Positions 1 through 8,249 are shown, numbered from the stretch's first letter. The stretch is DNA of 21,155 nucleotides from Bacillota bacterium (GCA_023386495.1 JAEWJS010000194.1:1-21155); one strand, 5' to 3'. Numbers and translations: made by a program. The notes: a model not told the origin generated them from the letters alone.

Positions 1-34
1 CCCCGCGGATTGTCCTTCTGGACAACCGGCGGGG
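1..34 (-). terminator. Probable terminator hairpin after the polyprenyl synthase gene
   Basis: Arms 1-15 and 20-34 pair over 15 positions with one mismatch and one G-T wobble, around a 4-nt loop (16-19). It lies about 20 bp past the stop of the polyprenyl synthase gene, where the operon would be expected to end. The T-tract expected of an intrinsic terminator on the minus strand would fall outside the window, so termination itself cannot be confirmed. There is no T-run on the plus side. Confidence 0.55.
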
Positions 35-54
35 CGGCCGCATGAGATACGATC

Positions 55-1053
55 TTAACGCGAGAAGAATGAGGCCAGTGCACGCAGATCGGCGTGTGCC
101 GGGTGCGCTTCGAGCTGGCGGATGATCTGCTCCATCGCCGTTATGTACTCGTCGATCAGCGCATAAGAGCGCTCTATTGCACCGGACGATAAGACGCATT
201 CGATGGCTGCTTGGTAATGCGGCTCAGAAGAGTGCGCGTCAAGCGCGCGAACTGCATCTGCCGCAGCCGGAGACATTTGCATAGCGATGAGGACGGGCAG
301 CGTGACGACGCCGCTACGCAGATCCGCACCGGCGGGCTTGTCGAGCTCGGCGATGCTCTTCGTGTAATCTTGGATATCGTCACGAATTTGGAATGCCATG
401 CCCAGCGCTTCCCCGAACGCTTGGAGCTGATCGGCAGTCGCCGTATCTGCTCCGGCGGTATCCGCGCCGGCCCGTATGCAGCTTGCCATCAACGACGCCG
501 TCTTCTCGTACGTCTTCGTCAAGTATTCGTCGATTGTCGCATCGAACCGGAACCTGTTGCCCAGTTGACGGTACTCGCCGCGGCACAAGTCCGTGACGAT
601 CTCGGCCATCCGACCGCATAACGCCGCGTCGCGTTCGTCATCCGTTACGCCAGCCGGCCCACCGTCCTGCTCCGCAGCCCATTCGACGGCCCGAGCCGTC
701 ATGTAGTCGGCGACGAGTATCGCATTCTCGATTCCGATCCGCTTATGAACCGCAGGCTCACCACGGCGCAGGTCGGAGCCGTCGATGATGTCGTCATGGA
801 TCAACGAGGCCATATGCACGTATTCCATCGCTGCCGCAACGCGGATAACGCGCCGCATGCCGTCTTCGTTCCCGAAGCGACCGCCGACAATCGTCAGGAT
901 CGGCCTAATCCGCTTGCCGCCCGAATGAATCAATCGCGTGACCACGTCTTGAATGACCGAGTCAGCCGGAAGCTCTGAGTCGGTTCGGATGACGTCCAGC
1001 AGCGCATCATCGATGGCCGGAAGGTCGATACTGAGCGCTTCATAGAGTTTCAT
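55..1053 (-). CDS. dmkB: Long-chain polyprenyl diphosphate synthase (DmkB/HepT-like)
   Basis: This 332-residue trans-isoprenyl diphosphate synthase condenses isopentenyl diphosphate units onto an allylic primer to make the side chain of a quinone. Visible hallmarks are GGKRIRP (45-51), the first aspartate-rich motif DDIID (87-91), a KT pair (180-181) and the second motif DDIQD (225-229), so the Mg-binding residues are intact. A GGAGGAG ribosome binding site lies 8 nt before the ATG, and the start overlaps the stop of the upstream 166-residue gene as ATGA, implying translational coupling. Position after a PplA-like lipoprotein and an Ndh2-like dehydrogenase matches DmkB, which supplies the demethylmenaquinone side chain in the Listeria extracellular electron transfer locus. 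The alternative is the ordinary HepT of menaquinone synthesis, but no HepS or menaquinone methyltransferase gene is beside it. Family certain; DmkB role inferred from context. Confidence 0.85.
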   Translation of the reverse strand: MKLYEALSIDLPAIDDALLDVIRTDSELPADSVIQDVVTRLIHSGGKRIRPILTIVGGRFGNEDGMRRVIRVAAAMEYVHMASLIHDDIIDGSDLRRGEPAVHKRIGIENAILVADYMTARAVEWAAEQDGGPAGVTDDERDAALCGRMAEIVTDLCRGEYRQLGNRFRFDATIDEYLTKTYEKTASLMASCIRAGADTAGADTATADQLQAFGEALGMAFQIRDDIQDYTKSIAELDKPAGADLRSGVVTLPVLIAMQMSPAAADAVRALDAHSSEPHYQAAIECVLSSGAIERSYALIDEYITAMEQIIRQLEAHPAHADLRALASFFSR

Positions 1054-1550
1054 GAACGCTTCTCCTCCCGATCCTTACCCCTCGCAATCCAAGAGGCTAC
1101 GGGACTTGCATGGCGATGGTCTGCATCGATATACGCTTGGAAAGCGGCGTACAGCTCATTCGTCAGCCGCGCGAACGGGCGTCCGGCAAGCCGCGCAAGC
1201 TGAATGCGCTTGTAGACCGGCATCAGATGCTTGAAGAGTCTCATCTCCGCACGCGAGCTCATCAATGCCATATAGGCGCCCAACAAGTAGTCGCCATCCA
1301 AGATCGTTCGCGCCAGCTTCGCGCCTTCGTTAAGCTTATCCGCTGCTTCCGCGTGCCGGCCAAGGGAGTGCTGCAGCAGGATGAAGCAGCCCAGGATCGT
1401 CATCTGCCGATCTCTCGTCAATCCGCTCTCGCGCAGCAGGCTAGCCAATTGATCCACATAGGGCAGTGCCCGCGATAGGTGGACGGCCGATTCGGAATCC
1501 ATATGCCGCTCGAGCAGATCGAACGTCTCGTCGATAAGCTTCGTATCCAT
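1050..1550 (-). CDS. Unrecognised 166-residue soluble helical protein in the flavin electron-transfer operon
   Basis: I do not recognise this family. The product is predicted soluble, has no signal peptide or membrane segment, and is rich in Leu, Ala, Arg and Glu with heptad-like helical stretches, giving a TPR-like or all-helical look (for example around HSLGRHAEAADKLNEGA). An open frame extends three codons further to a GTG at 1559, but AGGGA at 1560-1564 lies 9 nt before the ATG at 1550, so I chose the ATG. The stop overlaps the polyprenyl synthase start (ATGA), so the two are probably translated together. It begins about 90 bp after the dehydrogenase stop in the same direction. It is not EetA (NusG domain II type) or EetB (Gx-transporter type), both of which are membrane proteins. 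A role as a partner or regulator of prenyl or quinone synthesis is only a guess from position. Confidence 0.75.
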   Translation of the reverse strand: MDTKLIDETFDLLERHMDSESAVHLSRALPYVDQLASLLRESGLTRDRQMTILGCFILLQHSLGRHAEAADKLNEGAKLARTILDGDYLLGAYMALMSSRAEMRLFKHLMPVYKRIQLARLAGRPFARLTNELYAAFQAYIDADHRHASPVASWIARGKDREEKRS

Positions 1551-1639
1551 CGTTGTCACTCCCTGTCCCGCAAGTTTCGGGTAAATGCGAACGGAGCGCG
1601 ACTGCCGAACCCGGCCGCCGCGCTCCGCCTAGTGTATCG

Positions 1640-3499
1640 TTAATCGGCGTACAAGTACCAGCGCTTCACGATTGGAAGCTTGCTCCATATCTTCTTCAGG
1701 CGCGGGTAGACGTAATAGTCGAGACCGAGTACGCTGCCCGAACCGCCGATCAAAGCGATGCCGGATGCCAAGTACCACAACATATCCTTCGGCGCCATCC
1801 CCGACACCCAGATCATCGCTCCCATCGCGATGGTCACGATGGCTGCCGGAGCGGTGAAGAGGCCGACGATCAGCAGCAGACCGACGATCAGTTCCCCAAC
1901 GACCATCCCAGCTTGGAAGATGGGAGCGAGCGCCGTATAACCGCCGTCATTCGTATAGAACATAAGGTCCATCGACCAGGTCACGATGTCTGCGAGCCAG
2001 TCCCATACCGGAAGTGCTCCCACCGCTTCGGCCGTATATTGCGTCGCGGCCGTGGTCGCGTCGGCAGCGGCTTCGCTTGCTGCGGTTGCGCCTGAGGTTG
2101 CGTCGCCGGCCGGAGGCGGGATAAGGAAGATCTGGTTCGGGTCGTCGATGACCTTCCCGAGTTTCTCCCAGCCTTGCCTGAACCACATGACGCCGGCGAA
2201 GACCCGCAGCGGCACGAGCCAGAAGTTAGGCGAGCGCTTGGATAAGAGACCGCCGACGAAGCTGCGGTTATTGTTGACATGGAAGAATTCATGAAGCATG
2301 TAAGAGTAAACTTTGTTGAACCCGCAGACCTGGAACAAGTAGAACATGTTAATCATATGCTTCACGAGCATGGCCATGAAGCCGCTCATCTTGAACATCT
2401 TGCCCGGCATGCCCACGTTTGCGACGCCGTAGCGGCTGCCGATCGACACCATTGTGCCGTGGAAGGTTGGCTTGTAAGACTTCTTCTCTTTGCCTTGAAT
2501 ATCGGCCGTAATATTGTGCGCGATCAGCGGAGCTGCCGCTTCTGCATTCTCCACCATCTGGGGCACGGGCGCTTGCGAGCCTTCCGGAATGTAGAAGATG
2601 TTATCCCCGACGACATACACTTCCGGATGGGCCGGCACTTGCAGCTTGTCGTTCGTCTGGATGCGCTTGCGGCCTTTCTGTTCGACATCGAGCGAACCGA
2701 CCAGCTCGGAGCCTTCGACCCCCGCCGTCCATACCACCGTGCGAGAGCGGATCCGCTGCTCGCCGACGAGCACGCCGTCCTTGTACACTTCGCTGATCTT
2801 CGACCCCGTAATGATGTTTACGCCGATTTTGCGCAGATATTTCTCCGATTTGCGAATGAGAGGTTCAGGCAGGATAGGCAGTATTTTGTCCACCATGTCC
2901 GCCACGATCAGCGTCACTTCTTGCCGATCGATCCGGAAATCGCGGCACAGCTCCTCAACGTACTCCGCCATCTCGCCGATCAGTTCGACTCCGGTGAAGC
3001 CGGCACCGACGACGACGAACGTCAGCATCTCCTTGCGGATTTGCGGATTCCTCTCCTTAACCGCTTCGCGGAACATCGCGAGAATCTGTTCCTTCAGCTT
3101 AACGGCATCCTCGTAAGACCAGAGGGCGAGCGCATGCTCGTCAGCGCCGGGGATACCGAAGAAGGTTGGCTTGCTCCCGGTGCCGATAACGAGATAATCG
3201 TAGTCGTATGACTGCTTGTCGCCCGCAAGCTTCCGACCCTCGAAGTCGATCTGACGGATCTCATCCATCACGACGTCGACGTTCGGGAAGCCTAAGAACA
3301 CCTTCTTAAGGTCTACGCGGATGGAGTCCTCCTCCACCCGGTTCGCGGCGACCTCATGCAGTTCCGTGAGGAGCGTATGGTACGGTTTGCGGTCAATCAG
3401 CGTAATGCGGACATCCTTGCGATTCTTGAAGTTCTTGCCTAGCTTCTTGGCTGTCAGTACGCCGCCGTAGCCGCCGCCCAACACGATAATCTGTTTCAT
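1640..3499 (-). CDS. ndh2: Type II NADH dehydrogenase with C-terminal membrane extension (Ndh2-like)
   Basis: The first ~370 of 619 residues form a two-Rossmann flavoprotein: FAD-binding GGGYGG (8-13), NADH-binding GAGFTGVE (165-172), TAG (258-260) and the FAD-contacting VYVVGDN (294-300). This is the NDH-2 architecture, which passes electrons from NADH to membrane quinone without proton pumping. Ordinary NDH-2 is about 400 residues; here about 240 more follow, with hydrophobic segments near 373-390, 427-443, 528-548, 550-566 and 573-592 and a DoxX-like appearance. An Ala/Thr/Asp low-complexity linker occupies about 464-492. Length and layout match the Ndh2 of the Listeria extracellular electron transfer locus, where a dedicated dehydrogenase feeds a separate demethylmenaquinone pool. 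ATG start with AGAGGG 7 nt upstream. It follows the FMN lipoprotein by about 45 bp in one operon. Confidence 0.9.
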   Translation of the reverse strand: MKQIIVLGGGYGGVLTAKKLGKNFKNRKDVRITLIDRKPYHTLLTELHEVAANRVEEDSIRVDLKKVFLGFPNVDVVMDEIRQIDFEGRKLAGDKQSYDYDYLVIGTGSKPTFFGIPGADEHALALWSYEDAVKLKEQILAMFREAVKERNPQIRKEMLTFVVVGAGFTGVELIGEMAEYVEELCRDFRIDRQEVTLIVADMVDKILPILPEPLIRKSEKYLRKIGVNIITGSKISEVYKDGVLVGEQRIRSRTVVWTAGVEGSELVGSLDVEQKGRKRIQTNDKLQVPAHPEVYVVGDNIFYIPEGSQAPVPQMVENAEAAAPLIAHNITADIQGKEKKSYKPTFHGTMVSIGSRYGVANVGMPGKMFKMSGFMAMLVKHMINMFYLFQVCGFNKVYSYMLHEFFHVNNNRSFVGGLLSKRSPNFWLVPLRVFAGVMWFRQGWEKLGKVIDDPNQIFLIPPPAGDATSGATAASEAAADATTAATQYTAEAVGALPVWDWLADIVTWSMDLMFYTNDGGYTALAPIFQAGMVVGELIVGLLLIVGLFTAPAAIVTIAMGAMIWVSGMAPKDMLWYLASGIALIGGSGSVLGLDYYVYPRLKKIWSKLPIVKRWYLYAD

Positions 3500-3544
3500 G
3501 ACGAATCCCTCTCTGCTTCTATGATCTAGTGTGCTATAGCCGTA

Positions 3545-4453
3545 TTACTTCGCTTGCTCGAGCGCCTTCTGAGCGAGCTCAACGAAGCCGCTCACGTGGA
3601 TCGATACGCCGCTGATCGCGTCCGTCGAACCGCTCTCCGCGTCGTACGGAATGGCCGCGGGATCTTGCTTCTCGAGCAGGTACTGCTCAGCCGCATGCGC
3701 CTGAACATACCATTCCGATTGCGCACCGCCTTGTTCGACCATCGGGTATCCGCCGCTCTTAGAGAGGGTAACTTTGTCGTCGCCGCCGTCTTTATGAACG
3801 CCGTTCCATTGGACCGCCGCGATGTTGCCGGCCAGTACCGTAATGTCCACGGTCTCCTTCCAGCCGGATTTCGGATCGAATTCCGCCGCTTCGGCATGGT
3901 AAGAACCGTCCTTGTACGGACCTGCTTCTACCGGGCCGGCCTCAACCGCCGAGTTGACCAGCTGGGCGAAGCTGTCGACGCCGATCGTTACGCCGGATAC
4001 CGCATCCGTCTTGCCTTCGTTGTTTATCGTAAGCGCTGCGATGTCCTGCTTCTCGAGCAGATATTGCTCCATCTTCTCGGCCTGCTCATGCCATGGGGCG
4101 ATTGCACCGCCTTTCTCGACCATGCCGTATTTGCCTTGAACCGACAACGTCTTCTTGTCGAGGCCGCCGTCCCGATGCAAGCCGTTCCAATTGACGTAAG
4201 TGATATTGCCTTCTTGCACCTCGAGCGAGACGACTTCTTTCCAGTCGGACTTTTCTTCATATTCGCCTTCAGCATAGTACTTGCCGTCTGACCAACTCGC
4301 TTCATTCCCGTCTGCTTGTCCTTGTCCAGCGCCGCCGTTCTGATTCTGCCCGGTCGAGTTACTCGTTCCCGGTTCCTTGTTGTCGCCGCCGCATGCCGTC
4401 AACAATCCGACAATCACGATTATGGACATCAACAATGCTGTCGTTTTTTGCAC
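3545..4453 (-). CDS. pplA: Lipoprotein with two FMN-binding domains (PplA-like)
   Basis: This 302-residue secreted lipoprotein has a type II signal peptide with lipobox LTAC (Cys21) and a Gly/Asn/Gln-rich tether (about 22-52). Two homologous FMN_bind domains follow (about 53-173 and 179-302), each with an NWNG/QWNG...H.DGG block, a YLLEKQD segment and a flavinylation motif: DAVSGVT (150-156) and DAISGVS (278-284). In this family ApbE/FmnB links FMN covalently to the final Thr. The first domain has that Thr (156); the second has Ser284 instead. The protein would sit on the outer face of the membrane and relay electrons to extracellular acceptors, as PplA does in Listeria. The start is GTG, preceded by AGGAGG at 8 nt. 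It is the first gene of the operon with Ndh2 and the polyprenyl synthase. No ApbE-type transferase gene is in the window. Confidence 0.88.
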   Translation of the reverse strand: MQKTTALLMSIIVIVGLLTACGGDNKEPGTSNSTGQNQNGGAGQGQADGNEASWSDGKYYAEGEYEEKSDWKEVVSLEVQEGNITYVNWNGLHRDGGLDKKTLSVQGKYGMVEKGGAIAPWHEQAEKMEQYLLEKQDIAALTINNEGKTDAVSGVTIGVDSFAQLVNSAVEAGPVEAGPYKDGSYHAEAAEFDPKSGWKETVDITVLAGNIAAVQWNGVHKDGGDDKVTLSKSGGYPMVEQGGAQSEWYVQAHAAEQYLLEKQDPAAIPYDAESGSTDAISGVSIHVSGFVELAQKALEQAK

Positions 4454-4522
4454 AATAGTTTCCTCCTTAAGCCACTCTTACGGCGTGATAAAGTTCACAC
4501 CTGGTTCTGTTGATATTCTCAT

Positions 4523-4551
4523 ACTCTATACGATTCCCTTAAAATCGTCAA
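4523..4551 (-). promoter_or_regulatory. SigA-type promoter of the FMN lipoprotein operon
   Basis: On the minus strand TTGACG (4546-4551) is followed after exactly 17 nt by TAGAGT (4523-4528); TATAGA two bases earlier is a possible alternative -10. It lies about 70 bp upstream of the GTG start of the lipoprotein and just past the terminator of the preceding ABC operon, so the electron transfer genes form their own transcription unit. I see no convincing operator here. Confidence 0.6.
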
Positions 4552-4608
4552 TTTTCGTATGCCATCTTCATCCATCCACACCTGTCACTTCCCACATGCC
4601 TGCATGCG

Positions 4609-4645
4609 AAAAAGCCCGCCAGATTAAGGTTCTAATCTAACGGGC
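4609..4645 (-). terminator. Intrinsic terminator of the ABC transporter operon
   Basis: Arms 4614-4626 and 4633-4645 form a 13-bp stem (GCCCG/CGGGC, two T-G wobbles, AGATTA/TAATCT) with a 6-nt loop, followed on the minus strand by TTTTT (4609-4613). It begins 32 bp past the stop of the NatB-like permease gene. Confidence 0.88.
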
Positions 4646-4677
4646 CCTCCACTTCCACCCGAACCTGCCGGGAGGAC

Positions 4678-5976
4678 CTACACTTTATAAGCCTTCATCG
4701 CCTTGCGAAGCTCCTTGAAGCTCGGACGCTTGCCGTACATCAGCACGCCGGTGCGGTAGATCTTCGCAGACAGCCAGCCGAACAGCAGGATCGACGCGAC
4801 GAGAATGCCGAGCGACAGCGCGACTTCCCAGATTGCCGGATCTGCAAGGCCGATCCGAAGGAACATGATGAACGGCGAGAAGAACGGGATGAACGAGCTT
4901 ACTTCGACGAATGCGGCAGTCGGGTTCGTCATGCCGAAGATGCCGATGTAGAAGCCGCCTAACGATAAGAAGGTAAGCGGCATGACTGCTTGCCCCAGAT
5001 CCTCGGTACGGCTGACGATTGACCCTACCGCCGCGAACAATGTCGCATACAGGAAGTAACCGGTCAGGTAGAAGATCACCGCATAGACGAGCAGCATGGG
5101 ATCGATGCTGCCGAGGTCGATATTCAGGCTGCTCAGCATATCTTTGTTATGCGGCAGCGACAGGTTCAGCAAGAACACCGCAATGTAGACGCCGATCTGC
5201 AGAATGCCGACGAGGAACATGCCGAAGATTTTGCCGAACATCTGCTTCAGCGGCGAGACGCTCGTGACCAGCACTTCCATGACGCGCGAGCTCTTCTCGG
5301 CCGTAATCTCCGTCGCGATCAATTGGCCCGTAATCATGACGCCCATGAAGAGGACGATGATCAACACGTACACCAGACCCATCGCAACCGCGCGCTCTTC
5401 TTCCGTCTTGCCGTCGCCGACAGAGCCTGCGCCTTCGGTCGCCGAGATCTGCACGTTGCCGATCTCGACCGGCGATGCCAGCTCTTGCTTCTGCTCATCC
5501 GTCAGATTCGTGCCGGACAAGATGAATTCATTCTTGATGATCAGGAGGCCGTTCGCCAGCGTGCCCGTGCTGCCCATCAGCTTCTCCGACTTGTAGGTCA
5601 CGGCCGGGAACGCTGCGCCTTCCACGGCTTCGAATTCGAGGTAGCCTTTGATGTCGCCGTCCGCGATCGCCTTCTTGAGCGCAGCCTCGTTCGCTTCCGC
5701 CGAACCGGCATCCGGGAAAGAGACGAGCTCGATATCCGGCTCTTCCATCGTGCCGTAGAATTGCTGGAGCTTCGTCGTAATCTCCGGGGCATTCGTCTCC
5801 ACGAATCCTACACGGTCCGCTTCGTCCGAGGAGAATTGCGAGATGATATAAGGCAAGTTGACGACAATGCTCAAGATGACTGCAATGATCAACGTCGTGA
5901 TGACAAAAGCCTTCGTGCGCAGCTTATTCCTTACCGTAAACGCAAGTACCGTCATGAAACTATTCAATGCGCTCAC
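4678..5976 (-). CDS. ABC-2 type permease, NatB/YhaP-like
   Basis: This 432-residue integral membrane protein has the ABC-2 exporter layout of NatB/YhaP. A first membrane helix lies at about residues 22-46, then a large extracytoplasmic domain (about 47-200) carrying the conserved SPVEIGN-like stretch, then five or six helices from about 205 to 415. It is the membrane partner of the ATPase encoded just upstream, with which it overlaps by 17 bp. Substrate is unknown; relatives export Na+, antibiotics or peptides. The start is taken as GTG at 5976, with a weak GGTGG just upstream. An in-frame ATG at 5955 lacks a better site, so the exact start is uncertain. Last gene of a five-gene operon, followed by a strong terminator. 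Confidence 0.88.
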   Translation of the reverse strand: MSALNSFMTVLAFTVRNKLRTKAFVITTLIIAVILSIVVNLPYIISQFSSDEADRVGFVETNAPEITTKLQQFYGTMEEPDIELVSFPDAGSAEANEAALKKAIADGDIKGYLEFEAVEGAAFPAVTYKSEKLMGSTGTLANGLLIIKNEFILSGTNLTDEQKQELASPVEIGNVQISATEGAGSVGDGKTEEERAVAMGLVYVLIIVLFMGVMITGQLIATEITAEKSSRVMEVLVTSVSPLKQMFGKIFGMFLVGILQIGVYIAVFLLNLSLPHNKDMLSSLNIDLGSIDPMLLVYAVIFYLTGYFLYATLFAAVGSIVSRTEDLGQAVMPLTFLSLGGFYIGIFGMTNPTAAFVEVSSFIPFFSPFIMFLRIGLADPAIWEVALSLGILVASILLFGWLSAKIYRTGVLMYGKRPSFKELRKAMKAYKV

Positions 5977-6868
5977 CCACCGTTCTGATGAAAATTTCGT
6001 TAAGCGTCGGTTCCTTCAGCTCGAATCGCGTCACGTCGCCCTGGCTCATGGCATGCGCGAGAATCGCCTGCGCCGCCTCCGTACGATCGATCCACGCTTC
6101 ATACACGTGCTCATGCTTCTCGACCTTCTGCACGCCGGTCAGTTTCTCCAGCCCTTGAATCGGCTTCTCGTTATCGAGGCTGACCACCACCCGCTCACGC
6201 GGAAAAGACTTCTTGATCTCCTTCAGGCTGCCTTGCACGACAGGGTTCGACTTGTGCATGATCGTAATGTTGCGGCACAGCTCCTCGACATGCTCCATCC
6301 GGTGCGTCGAGAACAGGATCGTCTTGCCTCCGTCGCGCAGCTCCTTGACCGTCGTCTTGAGCAGCTCCACATTCACGGGATCCAGTCCGCTGAACGCTTC
6401 GTCGAGAATGAGAATATCCGGGTTATGGATGACGGAAGCGATGAACTGAATCTTCTGCTGATTGCCCTTCGACAGCTCCTCGACCTTCTTGCCGTAGTAC
6501 TCGGGCACGTTGAACTTCTCAAGCCACATCTTCAAGCTGCGGTCCGCGTCCTTCGCGTTCATGCCGCGCAGCTGCGCCAGATAGATGATCTGGTCGCTGA
6601 CCTTCACCTTCGGATACAGGCCGCGCTCTTCCGGCAAATAGCCGAGCATGCGGAGCTGATCATTTGTGTAGCCTTTGCCGTGATACAGAATTTTGCCCCC
6701 GTCCGGGTAGATCAGGCCGAGCACCATCCGCATCGTCGTCGTCTTGCCTGCGCCGTTCGCGCCGAGCAGACCGTAAATTTCGCCCTTGGCCACCTCGAAG
6801 CTTATGCCGTTCACGGCCGTATAGTTGCCGTATTGCTTCATGACTTGCTCTACTTTCAATGGATTCAT
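5960..6868 (-). CDS. ABC transporter ATPase, NatA/YhaQ-like
   Basis: This 302-residue ATPase carries Walker A GANGAGKTT (36-44), ABC signature LSKGNQQ (132-138), Walker B ILILDE (152-157) and H-loop His189, all intact. A C-terminal domain of about 80 residues follows, of the type found in ATPases of ABC-2 exporters (DUF4162-like). It should energise the NatB-like permease encoded next, with which it overlaps. ATG start with AAAGGAG 8 nt upstream; the start overlaps the stop of the upstream ATPase gene as ATGA, implying coupled translation. Confidence 0.92.
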   Translation of the reverse strand: MNPLKVEQVMKQYGNYTAVNGISFEVAKGEIYGLLGANGAGKTTTMRMVLGLIYPDGGKILYHGKGYTNDQLRMLGYLPEERGLYPKVKVSDQIIYLAQLRGMNAKDADRSLKMWLEKFNVPEYYGKKVEELSKGNQQKIQFIASVIHNPDILILDEAFSGLDPVNVELLKTTVKELRDGGKTILFSTHRMEHVEELCRNITIMHKSNPVVQGSLKEIKKSFPRERVVVSLDNEKPIQGLEKLTGVQKVEKHEHVYEAWIDRTEAAQAILAHAMSQGDVTRFELKEPTLNEIFIRTVGERIE

Positions 6869-7791
6869 CGTATGAACTCCTTTCGTTCTTGACGCGATTG
6901 CAGCCGTTCCTTGTCGACTAGCACCGCTAGAATATCGTCAAGCTCCAACGCCTGTCTGCCGCTCGGGACGATGCCCTCTTGCTTCAGCCATTCTTCCGCC
7001 TCGTAAGCGCGGTTTGACACGGCCTTGGTCATGCTTCCGGATCGTTCGATTGCGCATAATCCCGGCATGCGATCCAACATGCTTGGGGCCCCCTGTTGCT
7101 CCTGCACATAGAAAACATGCCAGCCGGTCAACAGTTCATCCTTCTCGTACATGCCGAGCACGCGCCCTTGTACCATGAAGACGATATAATCAGCCAGGCG
7201 CTTCACTTCCTCGATGACGTGCGAAGCCATCAAGATCGTCCTGTCGCCGCCTTCCATGTACTTGTGCAGCATGGCGATCATCGTCCGCCAAGCCAGCGGA
7301 TCCAATCCGGATGAAGGCTCATCAAGCAGCAACAGTTCCGGATCATGCGCCATGGCCAATGCAAGTTCGAACTTGCGCCGCATCCCCTTGGACATCTTGC
7401 CCAGGCGCAGATTCGGATCGACCTCGAACTGCCGGAGCATCTCGTGATAACGATTAATATCCCAATTTGGGTACCAGCCGCGATGAAATTCCGCTTTGTC
7501 GGTCCCTCTGAGCCCGTCTTCGTGCTGGAAGGATTCTTCCGCCAAGTAGCCGATTCGCGTCTTGACCTCGTGCTCGCTGTCATTGGCAGGATGCCCCAGC
7601 AACTCGATCTTCCCTGCGGAAGGCTTGCTGATGTCGAGCATCATGCGGAACGTCGTGCTTTTGCCCGAGCCGTTCGGACCTACGATCGCCGTCACGAACC
7701 CCTTCGGGATTGCCAAGTTAACCGGCCCGAGGCGAAAATGCGTCCGCACCAGCTCCACATCCGTCAATCTCACCACTGTTTCCTCAAGCAT
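6865..7791 (-). CDS. ABC transporter ATPase, YtrB-like
   Basis: A second, different ATPase of 308 residues: Walker A GPNGSGKST (38-46), signature MSKGM (133-137), Walker B LLLLDE (153-158) and H-loop His191. The type is that paired with GntR regulators of the YtrA group (B. subtilis YtrB). The open frame runs 15 codons further to an ATG at 7836 that overlaps the GntR stop (TAATG). That extension has no ribosome binding site and does not resemble the family N-terminus, whereas the ATG at 7791 has GGGGAG 5 nt upstream, so I chose 7791. Its membrane partner is probably the 240-residue protein encoded first in the operon, leaving the second ATPase for the NatB-like permease. Substrate unknown. 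Confidence 0.9.
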   Translation of the reverse strand: MLEETVVRLTDVELVRTHFRLGPVNLAIPKGFVTAIVGPNGSGKSTTFRMMLDISKPSAGKIELLGHPANDSEHEVKTRIGYLAEESFQHEDGLRGTDKAEFHRGWYPNWDINRYHEMLRQFEVDPNLRLGKMSKGMRRKFELALAMAHDPELLLLDEPSSGLDPLAWRTMIAMLHKYMEGGDRTILMASHVIEEVKRLADYIVFMVQGRVLGMYEKDELLTGWHVFYVQEQQGAPSMLDRMPGLCAIERSGSMTKAVSNRAYEAEEWLKQEGIVPSGRQALELDDILAVLVDKERLQSRQERKEFIR

Positions 7792-7835
7792 GCCCTCTCC
7801 CCCAATCCATCCTAGACCGCTTATCGTTCGCTTCA

Positions 7836-8249
7836 TTATGCTTCAGGCGGTGCATGCGACCTGTCGAGGTTTTTTCTCTTGAGCACCGACTCGAAGATGT
7901 CCCGCATTTCTTCCTCGCTGCACTGCACGCGGATCGCTGCCTCGACCGCCGTCTCGAATGCTTCCACCACGCCTTCATTCCGGTGACGGCTCCGCTCCTC
8001 CTCGCCTACCTTGGCAATGAAAGTCCCGGTTCCTTGTTTGGTCCGCAGCAGCCCCTCCGCCTCCAGATCCTGATAGACGCGACGGATCGTGATAACGCTG
8101 CACTTCAGCGTCTGGGCCATCTCGCGGATCGACGGCAGCAGCGTTCCTTCGGCTAGCTGGCCGCTGACGATCAACGCGCGCAGCTGCACCTCGATCTGAT
8201 GATATAACGGCTCGGCACTCTGCTCATTAATCTGAATCGGCATCCACAT
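7836..8249 (-). CDS. GntR family repressor, YtrA subfamily
   Basis: This 137-residue regulator has an N-terminal winged helix-turn-helix (about residues 10-75, with LPSIREMAQTLKCSVITIRR and a GLL-TKQGTGTF wing). Only about 55 residues of C-terminal helix follow. That short tail marks the YtrA subfamily, which lacks an effector-binding domain and usually autoregulates a neighbouring ABC transporter operon. The frame opens at a GTG (8258) and an ATG (8255), but AGAGGTG lies 6 nt before the ATG at 8249, which I took as start. It is the second gene of the operon; the 32-bp palindrome over the operon promoter (9006-9037) is the likely binding site. Confidence 0.9.
   Translation of the reverse strand: MWMPIQINEQSAEPLYHQIEVQLRALIVSGQLAEGTLLPSIREMAQTLKCSVITIRRVYQDLEAEGLLRTKQGTGTFIAKVGEEERSRHRNEGVVEAFETAVEAAIRVQCSEEEMRDIFESVLKRKNLDRSHAPPEA

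Noticed and set aside
2279..3211. 310-codon plus-strand open frame opposite ndh2
   Set aside because: Shadow of the GC-rich dehydrogenase gene, which has full family motifs and a ribosome binding site.
4454..4522. Riboswitch (for example FMN) in the leader of the lipoprotein operon
   Set aside because: The leader is only about 60 nt and lacks the length and conserved stems of a flavin riboswitch.
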